Part shown: one piece after another, positions 45,257 to 54,974 of the stretch
How the letters are laid out: each line of letters starts with the position of its first letter
Position numbering within the stretch: the first letter of the stretch is position 1
From: Limnomonas spitsbergensis
Taxonomy: Eukaryota; Chlorophyta; Chlorophyceae; Chlamydomonadales
Direction of reading: 5' to 3'
Assembly (NCBI GenBank): GCA_037349105.1
Contig: JAYJMM010000113.1
Span: 744,001-808,000 of the forward strand
DNA: 64,000 nt
Program-made: the position numbers and the translations under genes
Notes under the pieces: generated by a model
The model's database searches: none
What the model was told of the DNA's origin: nothing
The model's input: only the letters and a program-made list of their open reading frames with translations

Positions 45257-45945
45257 ACACCCTAGGCTGCTTTCTGTATTATGGATAAGTAAAGCTTGTT
45301 CGGCTATGGGCCTCTTGCCTTAGCTTCCGGGGCGCGTACCGGGAGATCACGTGGGAATTCACTTACCGTGTATCTTTTGGAGACCCTCACGTGGCCAAGT
45401 AAGTTATACGCCCCTTTTTAGGTTTCGGATCCAGCCGAAAGTCGTCTTTTCTTTTCGGATACCGCCGAAACATGGATGGCTTAGCACGGACGTGATGCTT
45501 GGCAGAAATCAAGATCATATGACAGTGATGGGCCACACAGTGGACTGCAGCCAGCCATGGGATATCATGTCTCAAAAGCTTGGCCATACCAATGAGGGTG
45601 CCGGTGAAAACGGATGCACCATCCCTTGCAAACCCGACCATTTTTGTATGGTCGAGCTTGTAAGTTCAAAAAAACGTCGGCGACACATCGGCAAAAACGC
45701 AGTCAGATTTCGGCCGTCGGCCGAACCCAACCGTCGATAACTTGCGGCGTACGGCCGAAGTCACCCTTTTTTCTTTCGGCTCCCGCAGAACGCCCCTACC
45801 GGGACCTTCGGCTTTTATTCATTTCGTCCCCAAATCTTCGGCCGCCGATCGGCTTTAACTTCGCTGTGCCGGACATATCATGATCGTGGAAACCATTGGT
45901 CCGCGAAGTATTGAACAGCCCAGGTTGCCTCCTTCAAGGCCGCCC
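45257..45945 (-). repeat. Inverted terminal C stub plus end of preceding unit
   Basis: Reverse complement of about 17085-17785: the terminal stub with the 144-bp GTTT deletion, preceded (in its own direction) by the last ~75 bp of a full unit. It faces the direct C unit at 42680, giving ~620-bp inverted arms. At 45945 it joins plus-strand Ty3 sequence. Confidence 0.88.
45474..45641 (-). pseudogene. hAT-type transposase relic, inverted copy
   Basis: Minus-strand frame 45387-45641 with DGASVFTG and HCVAHHCHM (the same Leu to His change as the block 2 stub). One further change (IGMAKLL for IGVAKLL). Confidence 0.6.
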
Positions 45946-45962
45946 CATTCCAGTGGGAATCA

Positions 45963-46818
45963 GAGAGGGGAGGAGTGCTGATGAGGCTCATGCCCGACTG
46001 TAGACGTTGCGTGGTGCCCAGGCCAGAGGACAGGCTGGCAGTGATCCAGGAGGCCCATGCTGGTACTGGCCATTTTGGCAGTCACCGCAAAGCTTTCATG
46101 GTCATGCAACAACACTGGTGGCGGGGGCTCAGAGCAGCAGTCAAGACTATGGTGCAGGAGTGTGGTGTGTGATAGGGCCAGGGCGTCCACATTCAAGCAC
46201 ACACAGCCCGACCTACACCCACTGCCCATTGAGGGGTTGTTTTTTCGATGGGGAGTGGACACGTGTGGACCATTCACTACCACTCCCAGGGGCGATCGAT
46301 TTGTGATGGTGTGCGTGGAGCATTATTCCAAGTGGGTAGAGTTGATCCCCATTCCAAGCAAGGCGTCGGATGTGACGGCCTTAGCTTTCTTTCAGAACGT
46401 AGTCGCACGATTCGGGGGCTTCGCAGAAGTGGTGACGGACTAGGGAACAGAGTTCCAAGGAGAATTCCAGGACATGTTGTTGGACTGCTTCATTGATCAC
46501 CGCACCACCTCTGCCAACCACCCCCAGGCAGACGGGCTGTCCGAGAGGGCTGTCCAGACCCTCAAAGCGGGGCTGCGCAAGTGCTGCGAAGAGGGCAGCA
46601 GCGTCGAATCCTGGGACAAGATGGTGCCTTGGGTGGCCCTGGGGTTCCGCTGCTCGCTGCAGCAGGCCACGCGCATGGCGCCATACGAGGTCATGTTTGG
46701 GCAGAGACCCACCTTTCCCTCCAGAGTGGGGGCGGACATGTGGAACACTGCCAAGGTGGCAACGGCGGAGGAAGCGGCGAGCCTGCTCTTGGCCAGAGTG
46801 GCCAGGATCAAGTAGGCA
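45963..46818 (+). pseudogene. Ty3/gypsy integrase with zinc finger and catalytic core (broken)
   Basis: The most complete integrase in the window. The HHCC zinc finger reads EAHAGTGHFGSHRK then VQECGV. A one-base frameshift near 46163 follows, and the next frame has CDRARAS. The core has the first Asp in WGVDTCGPF, YSKWVELIPIPSKA, the second Asp in EVVTD, and the Glu in ADGLSERAVQT. TAG (46441) stands directly after the second catalytic Asp, in place of the next residue before GTEF. A further TAG (46813) follows RVARIK. Both stops and the frameshift make it inactive. No reverse transcriptase, RNase H or protease was found upstream, where it abuts the inverted C stub. Confidence 0.85.
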
Positions 46819-47259
46819 CTGCCAGTCGCGGGGTGGCACATGGATTGCTTGGTACCGGCACTCAAAGAAGTGCCTGAGGGTGAGTGGTTGTGCCCAAGAT
46901 TCGCGCCTGGAGACGAGGGAGTGGGGCCCGCTGCGATGGCAGGGCCCGCCATGGAAGACCTCAGTGTGATGGTCCAGGGGCGGCCTAGCCCAGCAGCCAG
47001 AGCGGCTGCCAGGGCAGCCCCGGAGGCCGATGTCATGGACAAGCCTGAGGTGGAAGTTATGGCCACCAACCAAGCAACAAGGCAAATGGAGCGGGGCATC
47101 GCAAGGCCAATGGCGAACGGTTTGTACGACATCTCGTACACCACTGGCCGGGGAGAGGCCAATGTCACCCCAAGGGCAGTTGCGAGAAGGGCTAAGGTGG
47201 CCAAAGAAGCAGCAAGGGAGGAAGAGGAGTCAGCACTTGAAGGGTGTACTGAGACCTAA
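46819..47259 (+). pseudogene. Ty3 polyprotein C-terminal part with PHD half-finger
   Basis: Reading on in frame after the last stop, LPVAG joins directly to WHMDCLVPALKEVP then GEWLCPRFAPG. This is the C-terminal half of a PHD finger (H-x2-C, then W-x-C-P-x-C), with the last zinc ligand changed from Cys to Phe. The chromatin-binding role of PHD fingers is established; its presence in this polyprotein is what the sequence shows. The integrase C-terminal module seen in the block copies is deleted here. A charged tail follows (RRAKVAKEAAREEEESALEG), ending in CTET-stop. Confidence 0.6.
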
Positions 47260-47757
47260 CCCTCAAGGAAGGCCAAGCCCAGAGCGGCAAGGCCGCTGAG
47301 CACTTGACGGTACCCACGCTGTAACCGGCAAGGAGCGGGCAGGCGCCTACGTAGCAGAAGATGACTTCAGGCGCAGCGCGGCTTGTCCTAGTACCCGTCA
47401 GGCAGTGGGCCGGCGGCCAGCGGGCCAAAGGCTAGCAATGCAAGATTAGGGACTATGCTATGGCAGCGACGTAGTACAAATTTGTTTCTCAAGAACCGTA
47501 GCAGCAAGGCTGCGGTAGTACATACGCTGGAGACGATGGATGAAGATAATTAGTCAATTCGTGTGATGATAACACAGCGGGGGCAGGATCCCGCTGCTAC
47601 GGCGCACATTTCCTGTGGCCTCGAAGATCCGGTGTCTATGGCGCAGTGGGGCGAGAGCAGCGGTTATTCCTACACCGGCCTGATGACTTCAGAGATGACT
47701 CTATTTGCTAGCCAGTATTGGGCTGGGCAGCTAGGATTTTCGGGATTCCGCGCAATA
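47260..47757 (+). mobile_element. Ty3 3' untranslated/LTR-like region
   Basis: Non-coding sequence after the polyprotein stop. It corresponds, inverted and diverged, to 548-1040 of the blocks (landmarks GGAGCGGGCAGGCGCC, GTTTCTCAAGAACC, CTACGGCGCACATTTCCTG). Homology ends at CCGCGCAATAA. No second copy upstream and no clear TG...CA ends were found, so an LTR is only inferred. Confidence 0.5.
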
Positions 47758-47767
47758 AATGAGCATA

Positions 47768-47807
47768 AGCAGCTGAGACTATGTGGATTTTTCTAGCAGC
47801 TGAGACT
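47768..47807. repeat. 27-bp partial tandem duplication
   Basis: AGCAGCTGAGACT then TTGTGGA or ATGTGGA occurs twice, 27 bp apart, directly after the Ty3 homology ends. Confidence 0.8.
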
Positions 47808-48290
47808 TTGTGGAATGTTTATTTTGAAGAAGGCATGAACCAGGCAGATTTGCTAAAACGATTTGAGCTTCTACGTACATATTTTTCAGAAGTTTCTTTC
47901 AGTACCACCCCTTTTTCCGGCTCCCCGCGCATGCCTGGAAGGCTTAACGCTGGAGAGCGGGGGGCGAGTAAAGTAGTAGGGGTGGTACCCTCGAGACAGG
48001 GACACCCAGACAGGTCATAGACAGGGAGACTCTCATGTTAGGATTGTGCCTTACAGTCGACATGTTAACAAGGAGCCGGGATGTACGGCGATGTACAGTA
48101 TTTGTGAGTAGATGACACCTCTCTAAGGCGCATGGACCGGAGTTTACGGTAATTACCATTGTATTGCAGTTACTGCTTTATGGTGCGACATATAACAGAA
48201 TAATCGTGTTCAACAATGAAAGATGACAATTCATATGCTTGGACTTTCCATTCCAAGTTGACCGGTCTTCATCCTTACTTCTCTAAGGTC
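47808..48290. other. No feature recognised
   Basis: Single-copy sequence with only short frames. I see no gene, repeat or RNA here. Confidence 0.5.
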
Positions 48291-48729
48291 GTGTTTCCAC
48301 TGGTATTCTGTCGGGCAACCGACACGGTTTAAGGCCCAATTTCGACCCAACTGCCGCAAACCGACACGGTTTAGCCTTTCTGAAACCACGCATTCGAGAA
48401 TAGCGAATACCTCGTCGATGACCAGGTTAAAGCTATTCTGTGAGTTGGTTGCCTCTTGGTTTAAGGAACCATCTCAGCGCGAAAGATCGTTCGGCATTAA
48501 AGACGCCATTTCTATAGCCAGATCGAAATAAGCGGCGACACTTGTGGTTCCGAGGTCACGAATCGTCGCAGAACGTCTCGGCGCCCCTAGATGAGACCTC
48601 TGGCAGCAGGAAGTTTGCTGTGAACTTCCTGGATTTCAGTGGAAACAGTTTTGGTTTAAGGCGTGAAAAAATCACGATCGCGAGCAACCGGATTCAAACC
48701 GCGCTTGTTTAAGGCACCAGTGGAAACAC
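48291..48729. mobile_element. MITE-like element with 14-bp terminal inverted repeats
   Basis: GTGTTTCCACTGGT at 48291-48304 is the exact reverse complement of ACCAGTGGAAACAC at 48716-48729. Inside are two copies of ACCGACACGGTTTA about 40 bp apart (near 48320 and 48360), several GGTTTAAGG motifs, and a third partial terminus (CAGTGGAAACA near 48640). It has no coding capacity, as expected of a non-autonomous DNA transposon. No clear target-site duplication was found. Confidence 0.5.
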
Positions 48730-48784
48730 CCCCTAACCCTTCACACCGTTCGGACGTTCCCTACCAGCCCCACGCGGGTCTAAA

Positions 48785-48816
48785 CACCGTACTGCCACGA
48801 GGTTTTGGTGCTTCGA
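48785..48816. repeat. Dispersed repeat, copy 1
   Basis: CCGTACTGCCACGAGGTTTT then GGTGCTTCGA recurs with few changes at 63837-63868. It is followed by several TTTGGGGGTTCG motifs up to 48930. Confidence 0.7.
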
Positions 48817-48925
48817 TGCCTTTGGGGGTTCGTTTTGAGGCCTTCTATTATATTTTGGGGGTTCGATTTGGGGGTTCGCTGAAGCCTTCAATATATTCCG
48901 GTGATATGACTTTGGGGGTTGATTT

Positions 48926-49165
48926 TCAGTTTTTCACAGCATGCTTGGAGACGCGAGGGACGGTCCTGCCTAGAGCTGGAGCTGCAGGCAGCGGGCTGCG
49001 AGCTAGTTCTGCCGCTTGAGCCGCGCGTCGATCATCCTGTTGTTGTCGAACTTCTGGGACAAGTCTAATAGTCTGATCAAGGGCAGATTTCCGAATGGCA
49101 GCAGGGCGGGGCCCTGGGGGAAATCCAGCGGTTTCGCTTTTCTTCACAGGGACAGCGCCATACAC
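48926..49165 (-). CDS. Hypothetical 79-aa frame
   Basis: Not recognised. MYGAVPVKKSETAGFPPGPR, then LVPEVRQQQDDRRAAQAAEL, then a Pro/Ala-rich end. Composition is compatible with a disordered protein or an exon. There is no second copy for comparison. Confidence 0.15.
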   Translation of the reverse strand: MYGAVPVKKSETAGFPPGPRPAAIRKSALDQTIRLVPEVRQQQDDRRAAQAAELARSPLPAAPALGRTVPRVSKHAVKN

Positions 49166-50181
49166 CCTCTCCGCGAGTTATACATTATACTTATGTGGTA
49201 TAGCACGATTGTGACGTTTAATTGCAGCTCGACATGGCCAATCGTGAGTCAGTAGTAACAATGCCCTGCCGAGGGCGGATTTCGGCTATGCGACGACATT
49301 GGCAGCGTTCGAATTTCACCATCATTGGACATTGGAATGTTTGGCAGCCTTCATTGTCGGTGTCTTTGATGTATCGGGGATTGTGGAGCGCTAAGTCGCT
49401 GGGCGGGCACCAGGTGTCGGGCCCCACACCTATGCGTGGCATAAAACCATACGAGAGCAACTGCATTATCAAAGAAACGTAAAGGCACCGTGCGTGAGCG
49501 AGGTTCACACATCAACTCAGCCTCCCGTAGTACGCCTAGTCCCGCAAGGAGAACGTGCTGTCGGTCTGGACCCGAGGTCCTAATATAATATGCACGCCTG
49601 TCCAGCCTAGATAAACAATGCCTTCTTGCCACGAGGTCAGAAGCCATGCACGCCTTTCGAGTCGATCTTTGTCATTCCCAGCGGCTGCATCTCCGTGGAG
49701 TTGTAGTACTGAGGCCACACCTTGCCACACCCCACGAACTTGCAGTTTTCCTCACCTCCATGGCCCCCTGCAGCTACATGCCCGACTCCTAAGCGAAACT
49801 TGCTTCCCCTTTGGGGGGGGTTGCCAAAACTGCTGCCGAGGTAAGTCCTGGTTGCGGCCGCTACTGGCATTATGGAGATGGATAATGTCACAACATCATG
49901 CTGTGGTTGCAGCGGGGGCAGCAAAAAGGGTTATTCGACTTCAGCGGCCAGCAGTGTTAGCCCGCATAGCAGGGGATACTTGCCGATGTAGCTGCCAGCG
50001 GGCTGTATGAATTGGGCATGACCCTCTAGTGAGCCTAGTCCACGAGTGACATAAGAGCTTGGCAACGAATGGGACCTTGGCAAGAGAGGCCAAATAAGAA
50101 CAGTATAGTAAATTATGGCACCGGAGGCGAATCAAGCAACATCTCTGGGACATGCGCCTATACTCCAGCTTGCACAAGTAT
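49166..50181. other. No gene recognised
   Basis: Short overlapping frames on both strands (for example 49218-49508 minus and 49222-49482 plus), none with recognisable motifs. The G8 run near 49812 is the only low-complexity feature. Confidence 0.4.
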
Positions 50182-50440
50182 AACACGCGGCCGAGTCTTT
50201 TGAGCATGGCCCATACGTCTTTAGCTTCCGGTAGTTAGATTGGGGATTATGACTTCTTGTTCTGTTTTTGAGGGGGTCTCTTTCCTCTCTCTCTTTAGTT
50301 TCCAACCTTGCTGTTGGATCCGACGCGGCCCAGCCTTTGCAGCATGGCCCAGTGGTGTAACGTCATTGACAAGTATAATTGTGTCTACCACGGGTAACAC
50401 CTTGACAGGCCCACGGCCCAAGCAACATGGCTTGTAGCAC
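50182..50440. repeat. Dispersed family resembling a LINE 3' end, two copies
   Basis: ACGCGGCC(G/C)AGTCTTTTGAGC then ATGGCCC at 50182-50212, and CGACGCGGCCCAGCC then TTTGCAGCATGGCCCAGTGG and TGTAACG at about 50318-50365. A third relative lies at about 60488-60525 (CACGCGGCCAAGCTTTGAGC then AGGCCCAGAGG and TGTAACG), in the 3' region of a LINE-related sequence. All are preceded by C/T-rich sequence. Confidence 0.5.
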
Positions 50441-50712
50441 AAGTATCCCTGGCCTTATCCCAGGACGTAGCCGAATTGTAGCTGAATCACCTTGAGAATA
50501 TGACATAAACAGTGTCGGCTACAAGCATGAGCTCATCTCTGGTAATATAAACATTATTTTAACCCCCTTGGCTTGGCGTGACTGGGACGAACAGCAGGTG
50601 GCAGGTGGCACACACAGCATGGCCCTGCAAGAGGGGGGAGGAGATGGGAGGGCAGAAAGGAAGGGCTGGGCTGAGAATTGTAGCATTAGGGTGGGTACTG
50701 GAACACTTAAAA

Positions 50713-50880
50713 AGCGACATGCCTACGGCGGTTGCGGTCCTTGAGGGAATGGCAGGGGGCACCTTATGCTGGATTGAGGATTGGAGCATTAAGGTCGCTC
50801 GTGACAGTAGCAAGCATTTGCCTAATTTAGGGGGAAACAGCCTAAACAGCGCCGCCTGCATCAAGCCACTCACACAGTGA
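50713..50880 (+). CDS. Coding-like frame in duplication, copy 1
   Basis: MPTAVAVLEGMAGGTLCWIE then DWSIKVARDSSKHLPNLGG, ending PLTQ-stop; part of the plus frame 50578-50880. The same frame is open in copy 2 (55559-55739), where most differences keep similar residues (I/V, D/E, H/Q). This mildly favours past coding. Not recognised. The true start is unknown. Confidence 0.25.
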   Translation, partial: SDMPTAVAVLEGMAGGTLCWIEDWSIKVARDSSKHLPNLGGNSLNSAACIKPLTQ

Positions 50881-51302
50881 GTTTGCCAACCGCTGAGGTA
50901 AGCTTGTCGCATCATTTGCAGAGCTCAGGATGCCAGCGGCTCCCAGGGTGGGCGGTGGCGGCATAAAAGAAGGGCCATTGTTGACGTGCCGCCCTAGTCA
51001 AGACAACCTGCAGGGGGCCAGGAAAGGGGTATCGAATATGTGTCAGGGAGGCGGGGGGGAGGGACAGGGGGGGGTCACATCCCCCCCAGCCAAGCCTCTT
51101 GCAGGGGGGGTCAGGGAGAGGGGATGTCCGGGTCCATTTGAATCCAATGAGGACACCTCTTGGCCATGAGGGGTCGAGGGGCAGAAATGATAGTCGGGCT
51201 GCTATCAGAAAATGCTCCGGTAGGCTGTCAGGCGCATCAAGGCACACTGGACACGACAGGCCTACAGGTTTTGCGTGTACTACCGGAACATGTAGTTTTG
51301 TA

Positions 51303-51425
51303 TGTACTGCTTAAGGCTCCACATATTTTATGTAGGGTTCTGTGTGTATTGCTCAAGGGTCCACGTGTTATGCTTAGGGTTCTCTGTGTACTGCATCAGG
51401 CTCTGTGTGTACTGCTTAGACCTAT
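51303..51425. repeat. Degenerate ~21-bp tandem repeat, copy 1
   Basis: Five to six units of TGTACTGC(T/A)TAAGG-like sequence, starting near 51303, 51343, 51365, 51387 and 51408. The counterpart in the other duplicate is at about 56142-56263. Confidence 0.6.
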
Positions 51426-51880
51426 TACATGCACCAAGTAGGGTTCCAGGTTTCCATCCAGGGTCCACGCTCACCATGATCCAGCGCCAGCATTTGAATG
51501 GACTCTGTATGCGCAGTGTACGTGTTGGGGGCTGCGGAAAGGCAAGGGGGACCATGAGCTCGAATTCGACGCCGAGGTGTCCGTCCGGTCCCGCCGCGCC
51601 GCCCACCCTTCCCCCGTTGTTCTGTTGCGCTCCGCTGCTCCACGCCGGCGGCGTTGTTGAGCGCACCATCCCATCGCTGGCTTCAGACGCCACCGAGCCG
51701 CCGCCGCCGCCGCCATGGTGGCCGTTTACCAAGCGCCGGCAGGCGGTGGCCGAGGGCGCACGGATGTGGTGCAGTTGTTGCTGCGCTCTCGCAAATTCCT
51801 GCAGCTATTTCTGGTACTGCTGCAGCGTGTCGTGCACCAGCGCCGCGGGGCCTCAAACAATGCCGGCGTACAACACAGCT
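51328..51880 (-). pseudogene. Coding-like minus-strand piece in duplication, copy 1
   Basis: Minus frame with VHDTLQQYQK, stop, LQEFARAQQQLHH, then RRLVNGHHGGGGGG and a Gly-rich tail (51328-51732). Copy 2 reads through the stop (QKRPEEFARAQQQLH). Amphipathic Gln-rich helix followed by a low-complexity tail; no domain recognised. Confidence 0.25.
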
Positions 51881-52558
51881 AGCTCACAGCACACGAGCAC
51901 GCTCGGATCGTAAACCAATTGCCAGACCTGAGGGAATACCGAAATCAGGGTGGAGGAGAATTAAGAGTTCAGGAGTTTAGTTCAAGGTTCAGGGCGAAGG
52001 ATCTCGTGTTTTTAGGGTCGTGGTACTATTCCAGATTTCCAGGAGGCAAGGTGAGCTGGTCTGGGGTCTGGGTGAGAGCATGGGAGATAATGAGCTCCTT
52101 GTTCCTTTTCGACATCATACCCACCTAGCTGGCCTGATCTGCTGGGCAGGGTCACAAGAGCCCCTCATCAGGGGCAGGCAGGGATGAGGCAAAGTTCATA
52201 GGATCTGGGGCAAAACATGTTTTCTCTATGCAATGCAGATAATCCAGTTTTGTATGTACAGAATCTGGAATAACGATTTTGGTAGCCCATATTCATGTTT
52301 ATCACTTCCAAACGTTGTGGGAGAACTAGCAGAAACCACGGCCTTCGATTAAGCTGCGGCAATCCCACAGTCCTTTATGCGCAGGAAACGTGTTGTTTCC
52401 TTACCTGTCAATTACAAAGATGACACGCTTCACCTAGCACTCTTAATTGTGAATTTGCTTTGCTTTCAGTGCTCTGTCGCATCTGTAGAGTACCATCCAA
52501 CACTCCAACCCACCTTCTTTGGATATCTTCGTTGTGCTTCTCTTGCCAGCACTTTCGC

Positions 52559-53115
52559 ATGATAGACTTGAAACCCCGAGTTTCACACCTTTAATGACGA
52601 GGACAATTCCCATGTTTTTTCATGATGGTAGCTTCCTCTTTCAGCATTCACGATGTGTTGTTCTGCAGGCAGCCGGTCGTCTATCGGTGTCATGTTTAGG
52701 GCCTTAGGGGATGGTCCAACTGGCTGGGGTCCAGCTACACAGGGGGGAGTGGGAGTGGTCAAATGAAACGAGGGAAAACATAACGAGAGGGGGGGTACAC
52801 ATAAAGGAGAGGGGCAGGGACAAGACTAGAGCGCATGAAAGCTAGGGCTTGATGTAATCAAACGAAAGGAATTCAATTAAAGAGGGGGAGAGGAGAGGAG
52901 CAGAGGCGAGGTTATAACGCCTAAAAACAAAGAGGTCAAGTGGAATCGAAACAGATAATATGGTATGATCCAATCGAATCAGAATCGCTCCAACCCAACC
53001 AGATTTGACAGGCAATATCTTGCATGATCAAATTCACCAAGAAAAAGAGGTAGAGCATGTCCATCAAATCACCTCAACAATTACAACAACAACAAAAATG
53101 CCAAGCTTCCCTCTC
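52559..53115. other. No gene recognised; purine-rich stretch
   Basis: Single-copy sequence after the right edge of the duplication. 52740-52910 is rich in GGGGAGAG-type purine runs. No frame of interest. Confidence 0.4.
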
Positions 53116-53119
53116 ATTT

Positions 53120-53960
53120 TCCATCACAAGACAGCTGTGGACCATTCAGCTGCCCTTGCTCACACTCGCCTCAGGACAGCTGTGGATCAGTCAGCTAACT
53201 CCTCCCTCCCATCCCTCACCCTTACATCAGAACAGCTGTGGATCAGTCAGCTGCCTCCTCCCTCCCACCCCTCATCCTTACCTCAGAACAGCTGTCGATC
53301 AGTCAGCTGCCTCCTCCCTCCCACCCCTCACCCTTGCATCAGATCAGCTGTGGATCAGTCAGTTGCCTCCTCCCTCCCAAACCTCACCCTTACACCTCAG
53401 AACAGCTGTGGATCAGTCAGCTGCCTCCTCCCTCCCACCCCTCACCCTTGCATCAGAACAGGTGTGGATCAGTCAGCTGCCTCCCCCCTCCCACTTCTCA
53501 TCCTTATCTCAGAACAGCTGTGGATCAGTCAGCTGCCTCTTCCCTCCCAACCCTCACCCTTACCCCAGAACAGTCGTGGATCAGTCAGCTGCCTCCTCCC
53601 TTCCACCCCTCACCCTCACCTCAGAACAGCTGTGGATCAGCAGGCTGCCTCCTCCCAAACACCCCTCACCCTTACCTCAGAACAGCTGTGGATCAGTCAG
53701 CTGCCTCCTCCCTCTCACCCCTCACCCTTACACCTCAGAACAGCTGTGGATCAGTCAGCTTCCTCCTTCCTCCAACCCCTTCACCCTTACCTTAAAACAG
53801 CTGTGGATCAGTCAGCTGCCTCCTCCTTCCCACCCCTCACCCTCACCTCGGACATATGTGGATCAGTCAGCTGCCTCCTCCCTCCCAACCCTCACACTTA
53901 TTTCATGACAGGTGTGGATCAGTCAGGTGCCTCCTCCCTTCCCCTGTGGATCAGTCAGCT
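53120..53960. repeat. 56-bp minisatellite
   Basis: About 15 units, with ACAGCTGTGGATCAGTCAGC at regular 56-bp spacing (53176, 53232, 53288, 53344, 53402 and on). Each contains the CAGCTG palindrome. 56 is not a multiple of 3, yet all three plus frames stay open, so each frame passes through the same three peptides in turn (AVDQSAASSLPPLTL, EQLWISQLPPPSHPS, NSCGSVSCLLPPTPH). Long frames here (up to 346 aa) are treated as by-products. Confidence 0.93.
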
Positions 53961-54064
53961 GTCTCCTCCCTCCTCTCAAAAGTATATCAGGACAGGTGTG
54001 CACCAGTCAGCTGCCTGCCCCCTTCCCCGCACCCTTATTTCATAACACTTTTGGACCAGGGAGC

Positions 54065-54226
54065 CCAGAGCAAACACCGCCGCGGCTTGGATCACCGACC
54101 TTGCCACCTTCAGCAACTGCACCAACGGCTATGCCATTCCCCCCCCTGATCGCCATAAGGAAGGTCTCGAGAATGTTCTGGCAGAGCTTGCCCAGGCACA
54201 GCCACAGCCCCTTGAGCAACAACAGG
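54065..54226 (+). CDS. Possible coding exon
   Basis: In one plus frame the sequence reads AWITDLATFSNCTNGYAIPP, then RHKEGLENVLAELAQAQPQP and LEQQQ, followed by CAACAG-GTGACC, which could be a splice donor. Composition looks more protein-like than its surroundings. Neither an acceptor nor a family was identified. Confidence 0.2.
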
Positions 54227-54309
54227 TGACCCGATCGTGTGACCTAGGGCGGGAAAAGGTTCCAGAGCCACTTTATCAGGACGGCCAGGTTGTTGGTGGC
54301 GCATACAGC

Positions 54310-54565
54310 CTGGCACTGCAAGGGGGGGGGGCGATGGGAGGCAGAAAGGGGGGGGGGGGTCAGAGAGGGGAAGATTGGGAAGGGAGGGCAGAAGAGGTGG
54401 GAGAGAGGGGTGACAGATAAAAGGGAAGGAAGGGAAGAAGGGTGGGAGAGAAGGGGTGATAGAGGGAAGGGGAAGGAGGGCATGTAGGGTGGGAGTGAGG
54501 AGGCAAAAGAGGGAAACCTGGCCCTGCAAAGGGGAGGGGGGGGGGGAAGGGGGGGGGTCTCCACT
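54310..54565 (+). repeat. G-rich tract with long G runs
   Basis: Several runs of 7-13 G separated by short purine stretches (near 54319, 54349, 54536 and 54550), able in principle to form G-quadruplexes. The left part, GGC(A/C)CTGCAAGGGGGG, resembles 50625-50645 before the first duplicate, and a third relative lies near 54520. Confidence 0.75.
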
Positions 54566-54974
54566 AGCCAGGTGTCACAAAAAGATAGAAGGGGGTCAAG
54601 GGACCATCATGGTGAGGTGATGAGCAGACAACATACATGTTTAGGGCATGGCTCAGGGCCCAGGCTTGGGGGATACAGCATACACTTCAAGAAGCAAGGC
54701 CCTCATATCATTCAGTTCCCCATGTTAAAAAGGCCAATGTTATTTCACTCCATCCACCCTCCTCCCCCCACCTCTGTTGGCAGTTAACGGCTGAATTTCC
54801 CTGGACCTCTTCACGGTTATCAGTCTTTCACCGTGCTCATGTTCTCATCCAACCCACCTCCATCACCTGTTCCAACATCCCCGCCTAAACAGCCTTCTTG
54901 TCTTATCGCCCACACCTCCCTCGCTGTCTTTTGATCAGCCCTACCCCCACAGCTGTGACTCACATCAATGTTGC
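54566..54974. other. No gene recognised
   Basis: Mixed sequence with a C/T-rich stretch (54740-54950) ending in CCCCCACAG and ATGTTGCAG, which could be splice acceptors for the next frame. Nothing firm. Confidence 0.35.

Larger units (their letters stand above)
50676..52558. repeat. Segmental duplication, copy 1
   Basis: Aligns with 55516-57402 (offset about 4.84 kb), with scattered substitutions and small indels. The left edge is ATTGTAGCATT(A/C)GG; the right edge is CTTGCCAGCACTTTCGC. It includes the degenerate 21-bp repeats and two minus-strand coding-like pieces. The copies are more diverged than the blocks at 1-45 kb. Confidence 0.88.

Noticed and set aside
47260..47757. Complete LTR
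   Set aside because: No second copy in direct orientation upstream, no clear TG...CA ends, and no primer-binding site seen.
48291..48729. Target-site duplication around the MITE-like element
   Set aside because: Flanks (CTAAGGTC and CCCCTAAC) share only a short CTAA word at different offsets. Not convincing.
51328..51880. Plant-type transcription factor domain in the minus-strand Gln-rich piece
   Set aside because: The helix-like EFARAQQQLH stretch is too short and lacks any diagnostic cysteine or basic motif.
53005..54045. 346-aa protein over the 56-bp array
   Set aside because: It consists of repeat units read in rotating frames. Two other frames are equally open.
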